Below, piece after piece: positions 51,545-59,819 of a stretch of 64,000 nucleotides of DNA. The DNA lies in contig NZ_CP119075.1 in NCBI RefSeq assembly GCF_029023725.1, forward strand, positions 739,501 to 803,500. The letters are read 5' to 3'. The stretch's first letter is position 1; each line of letters opens with the position of its first letter. The notes beneath the pieces are model-generated. The model was not told the origin of the DNA, did no database searches, and was given only the letters and a program-made list of their open reading frames with translations. The DNA comes from Synoicihabitans lomoniglobus. Its GTDB lineage: Bacteria > Verrucomicrobiota > Verrucomicrobiia > Opitutales > Opitutaceae. The position numbers were made by a program, and so were the translations under genes.

Positions 51545-53973
51545 GGGACTTCGCGGGTGGGGCCGATTTGGACGTCAAAATCGAGCAGGTTTTCGTTGAG
51601 AAACTCCGCGACGCGCAGCCATACCTCGGGACGTTCCGAGATGGGCCGGCTCCAGGGCGCGGACGGCAGCTCCCAGTATTCGACCGGACGATTCAGCCGG
51701 GCGAGACGGTCCCGGAGCTTGGCGGCGGCCGCGATTGTGTGATCCTCACGATCCGGTGACACGCACAACAAAACCGGGGCGCGCAAATCGTCGAGGTGGG
51801 CCAACACGTCGTAGGCAGGATTGTTCTCGGCGGCCTCGCCGAAATACCACTGCGCGAAGCGGGTCCGGAGGGATACCGGCGTGGGCTCGTCATGGTCACG
51901 CATGCGCTGGGCGATCTGCAGCCGTTGCGGACGATTGTCTGCGGCGGCGAAGGGGTCGGCGTCGGCGCCAAACCCTCGCTCGGCGAGTTGGGCTGCGGGG
52001 GCGTTTTGATCGGTGGCAGAACCGCCGGTGGCGAGTTCGACCGTGCGATCAAAGTCGGCCTTCATGGCGTCGTGCATGGCGAACATGTCGCGGGCGAGTT
52101 CCAGGCCCCGACTGTCGCTTTCGATGCGTTCGCGGGGCGGCGGCGAACGGAAGAGATGCGCCAGATCGTTGAAGCCGTCGAGAGAGGCCACGCAGCGGAA
52201 GCGATCCGGTTGCAGCTCGGCCACGCGCAGGGCGAGCCAACCGCCGAATCCCTCGCCTACGAGTGCGATTTGTCTTGGGGCGTAGCCTTGTGAGTCGCGC
52301 AACCAATCCAGGGCGCGTTGAAGATCGGCGGCGGCGGCTTCGTCGGGCGAGATGCGTCCGCCGTTGAGCAGGTCCCGTCCTCGGCCCGCGCTGCTGCGGT
52401 AGTCGATTTCGAGGACCCGACACCCGAGCTCGGCCAGCAAATGCGCGGGGGCGAAACGGGCGTCGGGCGCGAGTTGCCACGGCCCGTCGCGGAAGTAGCA
52501 GATGAGGGGCGGATGCTTACTCCGTGGTGTGTGGGGGATGGTCAAACGCACGGGGAGGAGGGGCTCGACTTCATCGCTGATCGCAGTCGTTTCAACCCGA
52601 TGGGATTGGTCGGCCGGGATATCGGAGTTGCGACGCAGGAACTCCACCCAACGGGCTTCCTCGCGGTGGTAGACGATGTATCGGCCGTCGTCGGCCGTCG
52701 TCGATACGTTGAGCAGAAACCGCGTGCGATCATCGTCCCAATCGATGACCTGCACACTGCGATGGGGAAAATCGTTTTGAAGCTGACTTTGGAGGGTTTG
52801 AAAGAACGAATCGGTCCAATAAGTATCGATGGTGGAGTGGGGGAGACGTGCGCCGACGAGATCGCCGGTGGCGCGGTCATAGATCAAAGGATCAACTGGC
52901 GGAACGGCGTTGAAATCCGTGTAGTAAACGGCGGGATTGTTACGTCGTTGCGCACGTTCGTGGCGACCGAGCGGTCGGGGTGCGATATCGGTGACGGGAG
53001 CCGCGAGGTCGACCCTGGCAACCTCCACGTCAAAATCGCCCGATTCGCCGGTCGTGAGATTGATGCTGCGAAGGGCGAAAGTGTCGCGAGCGAGGTTTGA
53101 ACTGTAAAACAACACCGACGGATCGGCGCCAAATCCGAGCGGGACGCTGCGATCGTTCCACAAGTGGGCGGTATCGGCATTGAATGAATGGGCGAGGTCC
53201 TCGGGGAGCGCATGGCGGAGGAGTTTCCAGCCCGGACGGTGACCTTGGCCGGGCGGATCGCGCAGGCTCCAAGTGAGCGGCAGCTGGGTGCGGTCGACTT
53301 GGAGGCGGTAGTAGCCCAGTCGATCGGCGAACACGCGGGTGGCGGGTGCAGTGATGCGCACCTCGTCGACGATCGTCCATTGGCCGGAGACGAGGTCGAC
53401 GCGGGCGGTGCTGGCCACGGCGTTGCGCAAGTTGGTGCCGGCGACGCCTTCCACGATGATTTGGTTGGGCACCTGCCAGTCGACGTGCAGCAGTCGCGGC
53501 GGTCGCGGCATGCGGTCGAGATTGAGCGGGTTCTCGCGGTCGCGCTCGTTGAGATCGCCGGCGACCATGGTCTCAAATCGTGATGCATCCAGAACGACTT
53601 CGACCACGTCCCGGCCCAGGGTGGCGGTGGCGATGGCCCAGTCTTCAGTGGCCAATACCAGGCGATCCGGGGCGGTCCAGGCGAGGGCGACGATGCGAGC
53701 TCCGCGGGTGTCGCCCAGATAGATGCTTTGTTTCGGGTAGGGCGGGTTGACGGCCACTACGTCGATGCGGGTCTGGTCGCCTTCGGTGAGGGTGTAGGCC
53801 AGGTAGTAGCCGCTGCGCGAAAGGGTGGCCAAGTGGGCGCGGGGCGGCGCCAGTTGGGCCATGAACCGACTCTGCTGCGCCAGTTGCGGTTGGGCGGGCG
53901 AGATGAGGGCGAAACCGCTGCCGAGAAAGGTCAGCGCAAGAAGACGAATCGACCGGAGGAACGGGCGGGGCAT
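51541..53973 (-). CDS. Module protein B2: paralogue of B1, also without the catalytic serine
   Basis: An 810-residue exported protein from ATG 53973 (signal peptide LRSIRLLALTFLGSGFALIS). Propeller (HLATLSRSGYYLAYTLTEGD, LAWTAPDRLVLATEDW) and S9-like C-terminal domain match B1. The nucleophile elbow reads GEGFGG (residues 573-578) with Gly575 in place of Ser. The oxyanion motif is DGPW. The terminal histidine of B1 is also gone (ELPSAPWSRP). So at least two of three triad positions are lost. An upstream GC-rich frame to 54129 overlaps dgkA and lacks family likeness. Confidence 0.8.
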   Translation of the reverse strand: MPRPFLRSIRLLALTFLGSGFALISPAQPQLAQQSRFMAQLAPPRAHLATLSRSGYYLAYTLTEGDQTRIDVVAVNPPYPKQSIYLGDTRGARIVALAWTAPDRLVLATEDWAIATATLGRDVVEVVLDASRFETMVAGDLNERDRENPLNLDRMPRPPRLLHVDWQVPNQIIVEGVAGTNLRNAVASTARVDLVSGQWTIVDEVRITAPATRVFADRLGYYRLQVDRTQLPLTWSLRDPPGQGHRPGWKLLRHALPEDLAHSFNADTAHLWNDRSVPLGFGADPSVLFYSSNLARDTFALRSINLTTGESGDFDVEVARVDLAAPVTDIAPRPLGRHERAQRRNNPAVYYTDFNAVPPVDPLIYDRATGDLVGARLPHSTIDTYWTDSFFQTLQSQLQNDFPHRSVQVIDWDDDRTRFLLNVSTTADDGRYIVYHREEARWVEFLRRNSDIPADQSHRVETTAISDEVEPLLPVRLTIPHTPRSKHPPLICYFRDGPWQLAPDARFAPAHLLAELGCRVLEIDYRSSAGRGRDLLNGGRISPDEAAAADLQRALDWLRDSQGYAPRQIALVGEGFGGWLALRVAELQPDRFRCVASLDGFNDLAHLFRSPPPRERIESDSRGLELARDMFAMHDAMKADFDRTVELATGGSATDQNAPAAQLAERGFGADADPFAAADNRPQRLQIAQRMRDHDEPTPVSLRTRFAQWYFGEAAENNPAYDVLAHLDDLRAPVLLCVSPDREDHTIAAAAKLRDRLARLNRPVEYWELPSAPWSRPISERPEVWLRVAEFLNENLLDFDVQIGPTREVP

Positions 53974-54016
53974 CGAGTGGGGCAGGGGTGGGGAGAGGCG
54001 AAAGGGGCCGAACGGG

Positions 54017-54511
54017 TCAACCGGTGGAGACGAACCAGTCGGAGATGCGTCGCCAGACCGCGTTGGACGGCCACAGCAGAATGACCCACACGATGATGGC
54101 GTTGATGTAACTGAGAAACACCGCCGCACTCGCCATATCCTTCACGCGTTTGGCGAGCGGGTGGATTTCGGGTCGCAGATAATCAATGGTCCACTCGATG
54201 GCCGAGTTGAGCAGTTCGACGATCATGATCAGGATCAACGCGGCGATCATGACCGCGGTTGAAACGGCGTTGACCGGCAGAATGATCGCGAAAGGCACGA
54301 GCAAAATGACGAACAGCAGGTCCTCGCGGAACGACGGCTCGTGTTTCAGGGCCGCAAAGAAACCCTCGACGGCGAAGCGAATCGACGCGACGAAGTTGCG
54401 CACATCGCGGGTTTTATTTTCCGCATTACCGCCGGCGGAAATAGTCGTCCCCGACGGCATTGCGGCCGGGGGAGGTGAAGCAGACGGAGATTTGTCGTCA
54501 GGCGCGCTCAC
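54017..54511 (-). CDS. dgkA: Diacylglycerol kinase (DgkA family)
   Basis: A 164-residue inner-membrane kinase with three membrane segments after a 45-residue polar N-terminal tail, longer than the E. coli enzyme. Active-site motif ELLNSAIEWTIDY and the AKRVKDMASAAVFLSYINA stretch are diagnostic, as is FAVEGFFAALKHEPSFREDL. It phosphorylates diacylglycerol or undecaprenol for lipid recycling. It lies between the SeqA-like gene and module gene B2, all on the minus strand with short gaps. Confidence 0.93.
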   Translation of the reverse strand: MSAPDDKSPSASPPPAAMPSGTTISAGGNAENKTRDVRNFVASIRFAVEGFFAALKHEPSFREDLLFVILLVPFAIILPVNAVSTAVMIAALILIMIVELLNSAIEWTIDYLRPEIHPLAKRVKDMASAAVFLSYINAIIVWVILLWPSNAVWRRISDWFVSTG

Positions 54512-54574
54512 AATTGCGCGGGATCGTTACCCGATCCGCGCGCGGGCGAAAGGACGAAGTGAGCGGGAACTTAA

Positions 54575-55081
54575 TCAGGCCGCCGCAAACGACAACCGAC
54601 GGGCGGGGCGACGCACGCCAATTACGTTGCAGCAGAATTCCACCAACTCATCGCGATAGCCGCAGAACTCCAACACGCGGGACAGGAAGCGGCGCTTCGT
54701 GGGCGTATCGATGTTCATGATGGCCCAGAAGTGAGTGCCGGGAATCTGGCGCGCCTGATTGTGCCGGCATTGGGCGACGATGTCCTCGCGGGTGAGGCTG
54801 AGGTAGCGGCGACCCCGGTTGAGGGATTCGATGTATTCCTCGAATTCTTCCGGATGCTCTTTCGCGACCCAGCCGAGAATCGCGAGGTATTTGTCGGCAT
54901 CGGTGAATTTGCTGCGAAAGCTCGCGCTGAGCAGGTAAGTGGTCAGCGGATCATCCTGCGAGGCGTGCGAAACAGGGAGGTGGAGCATACCCGCCAAGAC
55001 GTCGTTGGGCGTTTGGTTGAAGTCGGTGGTGAGCCGCTTGAGGGCGGAGTATACGTCATCAGAAACTTCGATGTGCTTCAT
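54575..55081 (-). CDS. SeqA-like DNA-binding protein
   Basis: A 168-residue protein with both SeqA domains. The N-terminal MKHIEVSDDVYSALKRLTTD matches the ribbon-helix-helix oligomerisation domain of SeqA (MKTIEVD.ELY..). The C-terminal part (about 48-155) matches the hemimethylated-GATC-binding domain: SFRSKFTDADKYLAILGWVA, EYIESLNRGRRYLSLT with the Arg loop, RQIPGTHFWAIMNIDTPTKR (compare K.VPGT.YWV.TN.NT..K), and DELVEFCCNVIG. E. coli SeqA blocks re-initiation and organises new DNA, and depends on Dam methylation. SeqA is best known in enterobacteria and relatives, so its presence here is notable. The Asn of the DNA-contact loop is kept, one is Asp. Confidence 0.82.
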   Translation of the reverse strand: MKHIEVSDDVYSALKRLTTDFNQTPNDVLAGMLHLPVSHASQDDPLTTYLLSASFRSKFTDADKYLAILGWVAKEHPEEFEEYIESLNRGRRYLSLTREDIVAQCRHNQARQIPGTHFWAIMNIDTPTKRRFLSRVLEFCGYRDELVEFCCNVIGVRRPARRLSFAAA

Positions 55082-55163
55082 GGCTCCACAGGTTGGACCG
55101 GTCCGGCCCTCAGGCGATGCGGCTGCGATAAAACGGCGGATCTTTGCGACGAATGGAATTTGA

Positions 55164-55191
55164 GCTGCGACGAAATATTTTCCGTCGCAGC
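55164..55191. terminator. Strong hairpin between the SeqA-like gene and the next small gene
   Basis: Nine-bp perfect stem GCTGCGACG / CGTCGCAGC around an AT-only loop core. It lies just past the stop of the 55204-55407 gene and upstream of the SeqA-like start. There is no T-tract, so it may be an attenuator or an mRNA-end stabiliser. Confidence 0.5.
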
Positions 55192-55203
55192 CCCCATCGG
55201 CCC

Positions 55204-55407
55204 TTAACCGGTTGGCGGAGCGGGGGGATTGAGGTCAAACTGGGAGAAATCGTTCACGATGTCCGGGTAGCGTTTGTCCTGTTTGTAGATCTGCAGAATA
55301 CGGGCGTGCTGGGCGTCATCCGTCGGAAAGATGCGCGGTTTCTCGCCCTTGAGAAAGAGCCCGGTGTAGGAGCGACGGCGGTCAACAATGCGACGAATCA
55401 CGAGCAT
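55204..55407 (-). CDS. Small hypothetical protein
   Basis: A 67-residue product, MLVIRRIVDRRRSYTGLFLK then GEKPRIFPTDDAQHARILQI, ending in FDLNPPAPPTG. The Lys, Ile, Tyr and Phe content is unlike an antisense shadow in this GC-rich DNA, which favours a real gene. It has no membrane segment. No family is recognised. It is upstream of the SeqA-like gene on the same strand with a hairpin between them. Confidence 0.55.
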   Translation of the reverse strand: MLVIRRIVDRRRSYTGLFLKGEKPRIFPTDDAQHARILQIYKQDKRYPDIVNDFSQFDLNPPAPPTG

Positions 55408-55528
55408 GACGATGACATGCTAAATCCCAAATGTCGGAAATCCCAAATCCCAACGGCAGATTTCCGCTTCGGATGCCGAAGCTTCGACGACAATGGGTAG
55501 GGATTTGCAGAGTTGAGTATTGGGGTTT

Positions 55529-55547
55529 CCGACGCCAACGGCGTCGG
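55529..55547. terminator. Hairpin directly after the 2OG oxygenase gene
   Basis: Eight-bp perfect stem CCGACGCC / GGCGTCGG with AAC loop, three bases beyond the stop codon of the minus-strand oxygenase. No T-tract follows, so it may stabilise the mRNA end rather than terminate. Confidence 0.45.
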
Positions 55548-55549
55548 CG

Positions 55550-56167
55550 TTAGCGCCAGTCGTAGTTGAAGCTGATGGAGATGCGTTCCTCGGTCACCTG
55601 ATTGGCGGGGACCTCATGGCGCAGCCAGCTTTCGAAGAGGATCACATTACCGGCTTCGGCGGGGTAGGTGACGAAGATTTCGTTTTCGGGGCGGACCTTT
55701 GCCCGACGGGGAGGTGCGGCCATGAAGCGGTCCAGACGCGGGTCCTCGAACTTGATCCCGGGACACCCGCCCGGAGTCTGCACGTAATAGGTGCCGCTGA
55801 TGAACGAGAGGGGGTGCAGGTGCAGGCCGTGAGTCGTGCCCGGGGGCATCATGTTGACCCAGCAATCGGTCATGTGCACATCGGCCCCCCGGAGATCAAA
55901 ATCGAGCGCCTTTGCGTAGGCTTTGACGTGTTTGGTGAGCTTCCGCTCCAGCGCCTCGAATGTGCTGGAGAAGCGGTGGAGCTGGTTCATGGAAGCGTAG
56001 CTCGTATACCCACCGGGGTAGTTCTGCTCGGACCACTTGCGGCCGTCGGTGTCGAACGCGCGCAACTGGTCGCACTCGGTCGCCAGTTCATCGTTGAATT
56101 TGGCAAGACCGGTTTTCTGCAAAGGCTCGCAGTGGATGTAGGTGGGAAAGTGGAGACGCACGGGCAT
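55550..56167 (-). CDS. Putative 2-oxoglutarate-Fe(II) oxygenase (TIGR02466 type)
   Basis: A 205-residue cytoplasmic protein. The double-stranded beta-helix iron site is visible as HGLHLHPLSFISGTYYV (H116, H118) and the distal His184 in FESWLRHEV, followed by the 2-oxoglutarate-binding Arg in ERISISFNYDW. The VNMMPPGTTHGLHLHP stretch is typical of this family, whose members are widespread in marine bacteria and phages; substrate unknown. It is divergent from the PepF gene with 90 bases between the starts. Confidence 0.82.
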   Translation of the reverse strand: MPVRLHFPTYIHCEPLQKTGLAKFNDELATECDQLRAFDTDGRKWSEQNYPGGYTSYASMNQLHRFSSTFEALERKLTKHVKAYAKALDFDLRGADVHMTDCWVNMMPPGTTHGLHLHPLSFISGTYYVQTPGGCPGIKFEDPRLDRFMAAPPRRAKVRPENEIFVTYPAEAGNVILFESWLRHEVPANQVTEERISISFNYDWR

Positions 56168-56257
56168 GAACGCAGTGAAAGGACAATTCGGACGGGTGCA
56201 GAGCGAAAAATTGAGTCATGGGTTGTCTTTGGCATCGGAGGTGCACCCTTGTCCGCC

Positions 56258-58126
56258 ATGCTGAAACGACGTTATTTTTGGTCCCTGCTCATCCTCACGG
56301 CCGCCGTAGTGTTACCCGGGAGGTCCGAAGAAATGCCCGCCGATGATGGCGTATGGGACCTTACAGAGCTTTACGCCTCGCCCGAAGCCTGGCGCGAAGC
56401 CCTTGAGGAAACCAAGGCCGCCATCCCGCATCTGGCGGCTTATCGCGGTCGTTTGGGGGAAGGCGGCGCGGTGCTGCAAACCTTCATGGATGAAGGCACC
56501 GCCGTGTTGAAGGAAGCCTACCGGCTGTTGGTCTATGCCACGCTGTCGGGCGATATCAACGTGGCCGACTCCACCGGTTCAGAACGCCGGTCGCAGGCGC
56601 AGCAACTCCTGACGGATCTGAGTGCGGCGACCAGTTTTCAAAGTCCGGAACTGCTGTCGCTGGGGGACGATCGAGTGTATTCATACCTTCACGACACTCC
56701 CGGCTTGGCGGACTACCGTTACCAAATCGAGGAGGTGTTGCGCGGTCGTCCCCACACGCTCAGCGAGGAGGCGGAGGAGATTCTGGCCAACGCGAGCAGC
56801 GCGACCAGTGGTCCGCGTGACGTGCATTCCATTCTCAGCAACAGCGACATCCCGTGGCCGACGATCGTGCTGAAGGACGGCACCGCCGCCACCATCGACC
56901 AAGCGGGTTATCGCAAATTGCGAGCACTGCCCGATCGTGATGATCGCAAGGCGGTCTTCGACGCCTTTTGGTCCACCTACAAAACGTTCGAGGCGACGTT
57001 TGGCGCGAACTACTCCAGCAAAGTCAAAGCGGATGTGTTTTACGCCAAGTCCCGCAAATACGACAGCTCGCTCGCGCGTGCGCTCGACGGCGCGAACATC
57101 CCGACCGAGGTGTATCACACCTTGCTCGCCGAGGTGGACGCATCTTTGCCGACGCTGCATCGCTATTTCCGGTTGCGCGGTCGCATGCTTGGAGTCGACC
57201 AACCGCGTTACTACGACATTTATCCCGACCTGGTGTCGCTCGATAAACCGTTTCCGCTGGCGGAAGGTAAGCGCATCGTCGAGGCGGCGGTCGTGCCTCT
57301 CGGAGAAGATTACGTGGGCAAGCTCACTCACGGCATCAACTCCGCCTGGATGCATGCGTATCCCTCCAAGGGAAAACGGTCGGGCGCATACATGTTCGGC
57401 GCGGCGTATGATGTGCACCCCTACGTGCTGATGAACTACCAGGACGACTACGACTCGGTCTCGACCCTCGCCCACGAATGGGGTCACGCCCTGCACTCGT
57501 TGCTCGCCCAGGAGAGCCAGCCATTTGTCAATGCGGGCTACGCGACCTTCACCGCCGAGATCGCGTCGGTCGTCAACGAAGTGCTCCTGCTCGATCACAT
57601 GCTGGAACTCGCGGAGTCCGATGACGAAAAAATCTTCTATCTCGGCAGTGCGCTCGAAGGCATGCGCGGCACGTATTTCCGCCAGGCGATGTTTGCCGAG
57701 TTCGAGTTGCGCACGCACGAGCTCGTGGAAGACGGCGGCGCGATTTCCGGGGGCAAGATGACCGAAATCTACGGAGAGATTCTCGAACGCTATCACGGTC
57801 ACGACGAAGGTGTGCTGCTCATCGACGACGCCTATGCGCTCGAGTGGGCTTACATCCCGCACTTCTACCGCAACTTCTACGTGTTCCAATACGCGACCTC
57901 GATGGCGGCGGCCAACCTCTTCGCCGACATGGTGCTGACGGGCGAAAAGGAGAAAGTGGATACCTACCTGAATCTCCTCCGCGCGGGCGGCAGCGACCAT
58001 CCTTACGAACTGGTGAAAAGCGCGGGCGTCGATTTGGCGAGTCCGGCTCCTTACCGTTCCACCGCGGCGCGCATGGACGCCATCATGGACCAGATGGAGG
58101 AAATCCTCGCGAAACAGGGGCGATAG
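56258..58126 (+). CDS. pepF: Exported oligoendopeptidase F (M3 metallopeptidase)
   Basis: A 622-residue zinc peptidase. ATG 56258 gives MLKRRYFWSLLILTAAVVLP, a signal peptide, so unlike typical cytoplasmic PepF this one should be periplasmic. The N-terminal WDLTELYASPEAWREAL and the oligopeptidase-F domain match the family. The zinc motif HEWGHALHS starts at His406, with the third ligand in the following FTAEIASVVNE. It cleaves short peptides. The convergent neighbour is a peptide transporter, so the pair could supply small peptides from the periplasm to the cytoplasm. Confidence 0.92.
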   Translation: MLKRRYFWSLLILTAAVVLPGRSEEMPADDGVWDLTELYASPEAWREALEETKAAIPHLAAYRGRLGEGGAVLQTFMDEGTAVLKEAYRLLVYATLSGDINVADSTGSERRSQAQQLLTDLSAATSFQSPELLSLGDDRVYSYLHDTPGLADYRYQIEEVLRGRPHTLSEEAEEILANASSATSGPRDVHSILSNSDIPWPTIVLKDGTAATIDQAGYRKLRALPDRDDRKAVFDAFWSTYKTFEATFGANYSSKVKADVFYAKSRKYDSSLARALDGANIPTEVYHTLLAEVDASLPTLHRYFRLRGRMLGVDQPRYYDIYPDLVSLDKPFPLAEGKRIVEAAVVPLGEDYVGKLTHGINSAWMHAYPSKGKRSGAYMFGAAYDVHPYVLMNYQDDYDSVSTLAHEWGHALHSLLAQESQPFVNAGYATFTAEIASVVNEVLLLDHMLELAESDDEKIFYLGSALEGMRGTYFRQAMFAEFELRTHELVEDGGAISGGKMTEIYGEILERYHGHDEGVLLIDDAYALEWAYIPHFYRNFYVFQYATSMAAANLFADMVLTGEKEKVDTYLNLLRAGGSDHPYELVKSAGVDLASPAPYRSTAARMDAIMDQMEEILAKQGR

Positions 58127-58150
58127 CGGCGGTCCTCATCTTTCCTCTTT

Positions 58151-58227
58151 CTCGTTACGCTTTATCTTTATTTTCGTTCTTGATGCCGCTTTCGAGCGGG
58201 GAGAACGAAAAAGATAACGAACAACGA
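58151..58227. terminator. Composite inverted repeat between convergent pepF and POT genes
   Basis: The outer arms, 58151-58180 and 58202-58227, pair through TTATCTT / AAGATAA, TTCGTTCT / AGAACGAA and CTCGTT / AACGAG with small bulges. The tip is CCGCT-TTCG-AGCGG (58186-58199), a UUCG-type tetraloop hairpin. The AT-rich arms give T-rich flanks on both strands, so it should work as a bidirectional terminator. Confidence 0.7.
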
Positions 58228-58243
58228 GAACAAATCGGAGCCA

Positions 58244-59752
58244 TCAATGGACGCCGCCCATGAGGCGGCGCACCCACGGCACCAGCGCGAACAATACGGC
58301 GGTGGCGACACCGACCCAGATGGCTTGCGTGAGGAAAAAGTCGGTCAGACTGGCGGGATCGTTTTCGTCGAAAGAGCCGGCAAGCAAACCGGCGAGTTTG
58401 TTGCCCAGGGCCGCCGCGAGGAACCAAATGCCCATGACGAGGCCGGTGAGTCGCGCCGGTGCGAGTTTGGTCATGGTGCTTAAACCGACGGGACTCAGAC
58501 ACATTTCGCCCGTGGTCTGCAGGAAGAACAATCCCAACAGCCAGATCGGACTGACGAGCCCATTGGCGGTGAGCTTGGCGGCGGGAATCATCCAGACGAA
58601 GGACAACGCCACGAACAGCAGACCGAGCGCGAACTTGGTCGGACTCGACGGTGATTTGGTCCCGAGCCTGATCCACAGCCACGCAAAACACGGTGCGAGG
58701 ATCACGACGAAGATCGCGTTGACCGACTGCCACCAGGCCGACGGATACTCCCAGCCGAAAATGCTGTTGTCGGTCAGTCGGTCGGCAAACAACTGCACCG
58801 AAGAACCCGCTTGTTCGAACAATGCCCAAAAAACCTGCGCGGCGAAGAACAACACGAGGATCGCGGCGATCCGTCGACTCTCGACGCTGGGGCGGAAGGC
58901 GAAGAATAGAATCGCCAGGATTTGCAGCGCGAAGAGTCCGATCACGATGCCTTTGTAGCGGTCGGCCAATACCATGACACCGATCAACACGGCTGAAGCG
59001 ATGGCTACCAATCCGAGTTTACCCCAGGGCCGCGAACCGTCGGCGGTCGGTTCCGGGGCGTGGCCCACGTGAGCGAGGGTGTGGCGGCGGCGCACATACG
59101 TGATTAATCCCAGTGTCATGCCCACGCCGGCGGCACCGAAAGCGAAATGCCAGCAGCTGCGCGGATCGATGCCCACGCTGCTGAGCAACTCGCGAAACGA
59201 CTCGGCTTGGGCGAGGTAACCGCAGGCGATGGCGGAAAGGAACGATCCGAGATTGATGCCCATGTAGAAGATGGAAAAACCCGCGTCGCGGCGGGCATCT
59301 TCGGGCGAGTAGAGGCTGCCCACCATCGTGGAAATGTTGGGTTTGAGCAAACCCGTGCCGATGGCCACGAGCCCGAGGCCGAGAAAGAACGTCGCCTGCG
59401 TGGGCATGGCCATGGCGTAGTGACCGCTGGCGATGATGACGCCGCCCCACAGCACCGCGCGGCGCGAGCCGACGAAGTTGTCGGCGAGGAACCCGCCGAG
59501 AATGCCCAGCAAATACACACTCATGGTGTAGGTGCCGTAGATGGCGGCGGCGCGTTCGGTCGTGAGCCCGAGGCCGCCGTCGGCGATCGCGAGGGTCATG
59601 AACAGCACGAGCAAAGCCCGCATGCCGTAGTAGGAGAACCGCTCCCACATTTCGGTGAAAAACAAGGTCGACAGACCACGCGGGTGGCCGCCGATGCCGC
59701 CGCGATCGGAGGTGGAATCGATCGGAGCGGAAGGAGATGTAACTTGACTCAT
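58244..59752 (-). CDS. POT-family proton-dependent oligopeptide transporter
   Basis: A 502-residue inner-membrane carrier with about 12-14 segments. The POT signature FFTEMWERFSYYGMRALLVL in the first segment, with the ExxER(F) motif, is diagnostic, as is GFSIFYMGINLGSFLSAIAC. ATG 59752 is used; the frame continues upstream into the redoxin region but without membrane character. It imports di- and tripeptides with H+. Confidence 0.93.
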   Translation of the reverse strand: MSQVTSPSAPIDSTSDRGGIGGHPRGLSTLFFTEMWERFSYYGMRALLVLFMTLAIADGGLGLTTERAAAIYGTYTMSVYLLGILGGFLADNFVGSRRAVLWGGVIIASGHYAMAMPTQATFFLGLGLVAIGTGLLKPNISTMVGSLYSPEDARRDAGFSIFYMGINLGSFLSAIACGYLAQAESFRELLSSVGIDPRSCWHFAFGAAGVGMTLGLITYVRRRHTLAHVGHAPEPTADGSRPWGKLGLVAIASAVLIGVMVLADRYKGIVIGLFALQILAILFFAFRPSVESRRIAAILVLFFAAQVFWALFEQAGSSVQLFADRLTDNSIFGWEYPSAWWQSVNAIFVVILAPCFAWLWIRLGTKSPSSPTKFALGLLFVALSFVWMIPAAKLTANGLVSPIWLLGLFFLQTTGEMCLSPVGLSTMTKLAPARLTGLVMGIWFLAAALGNKLAGLLAGSFDENDPASLTDFFLTQAIWVGVATAVLFALVPWVRRLMGGVH

Positions 59753-59819
59753 ACGGTGACTGATTGACCGCGAGGCAAGCGAAGGCGCCGCCGATTGCGA
59801 CGCCGAAATGGCCGACGGG

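Noticed and set aside
55520..56257. Upstream 246-codon extension of the pepF frame
   Set aside because: It lies opposite the 2OG oxygenase gene; the signal peptide at 56258 marks the true start.
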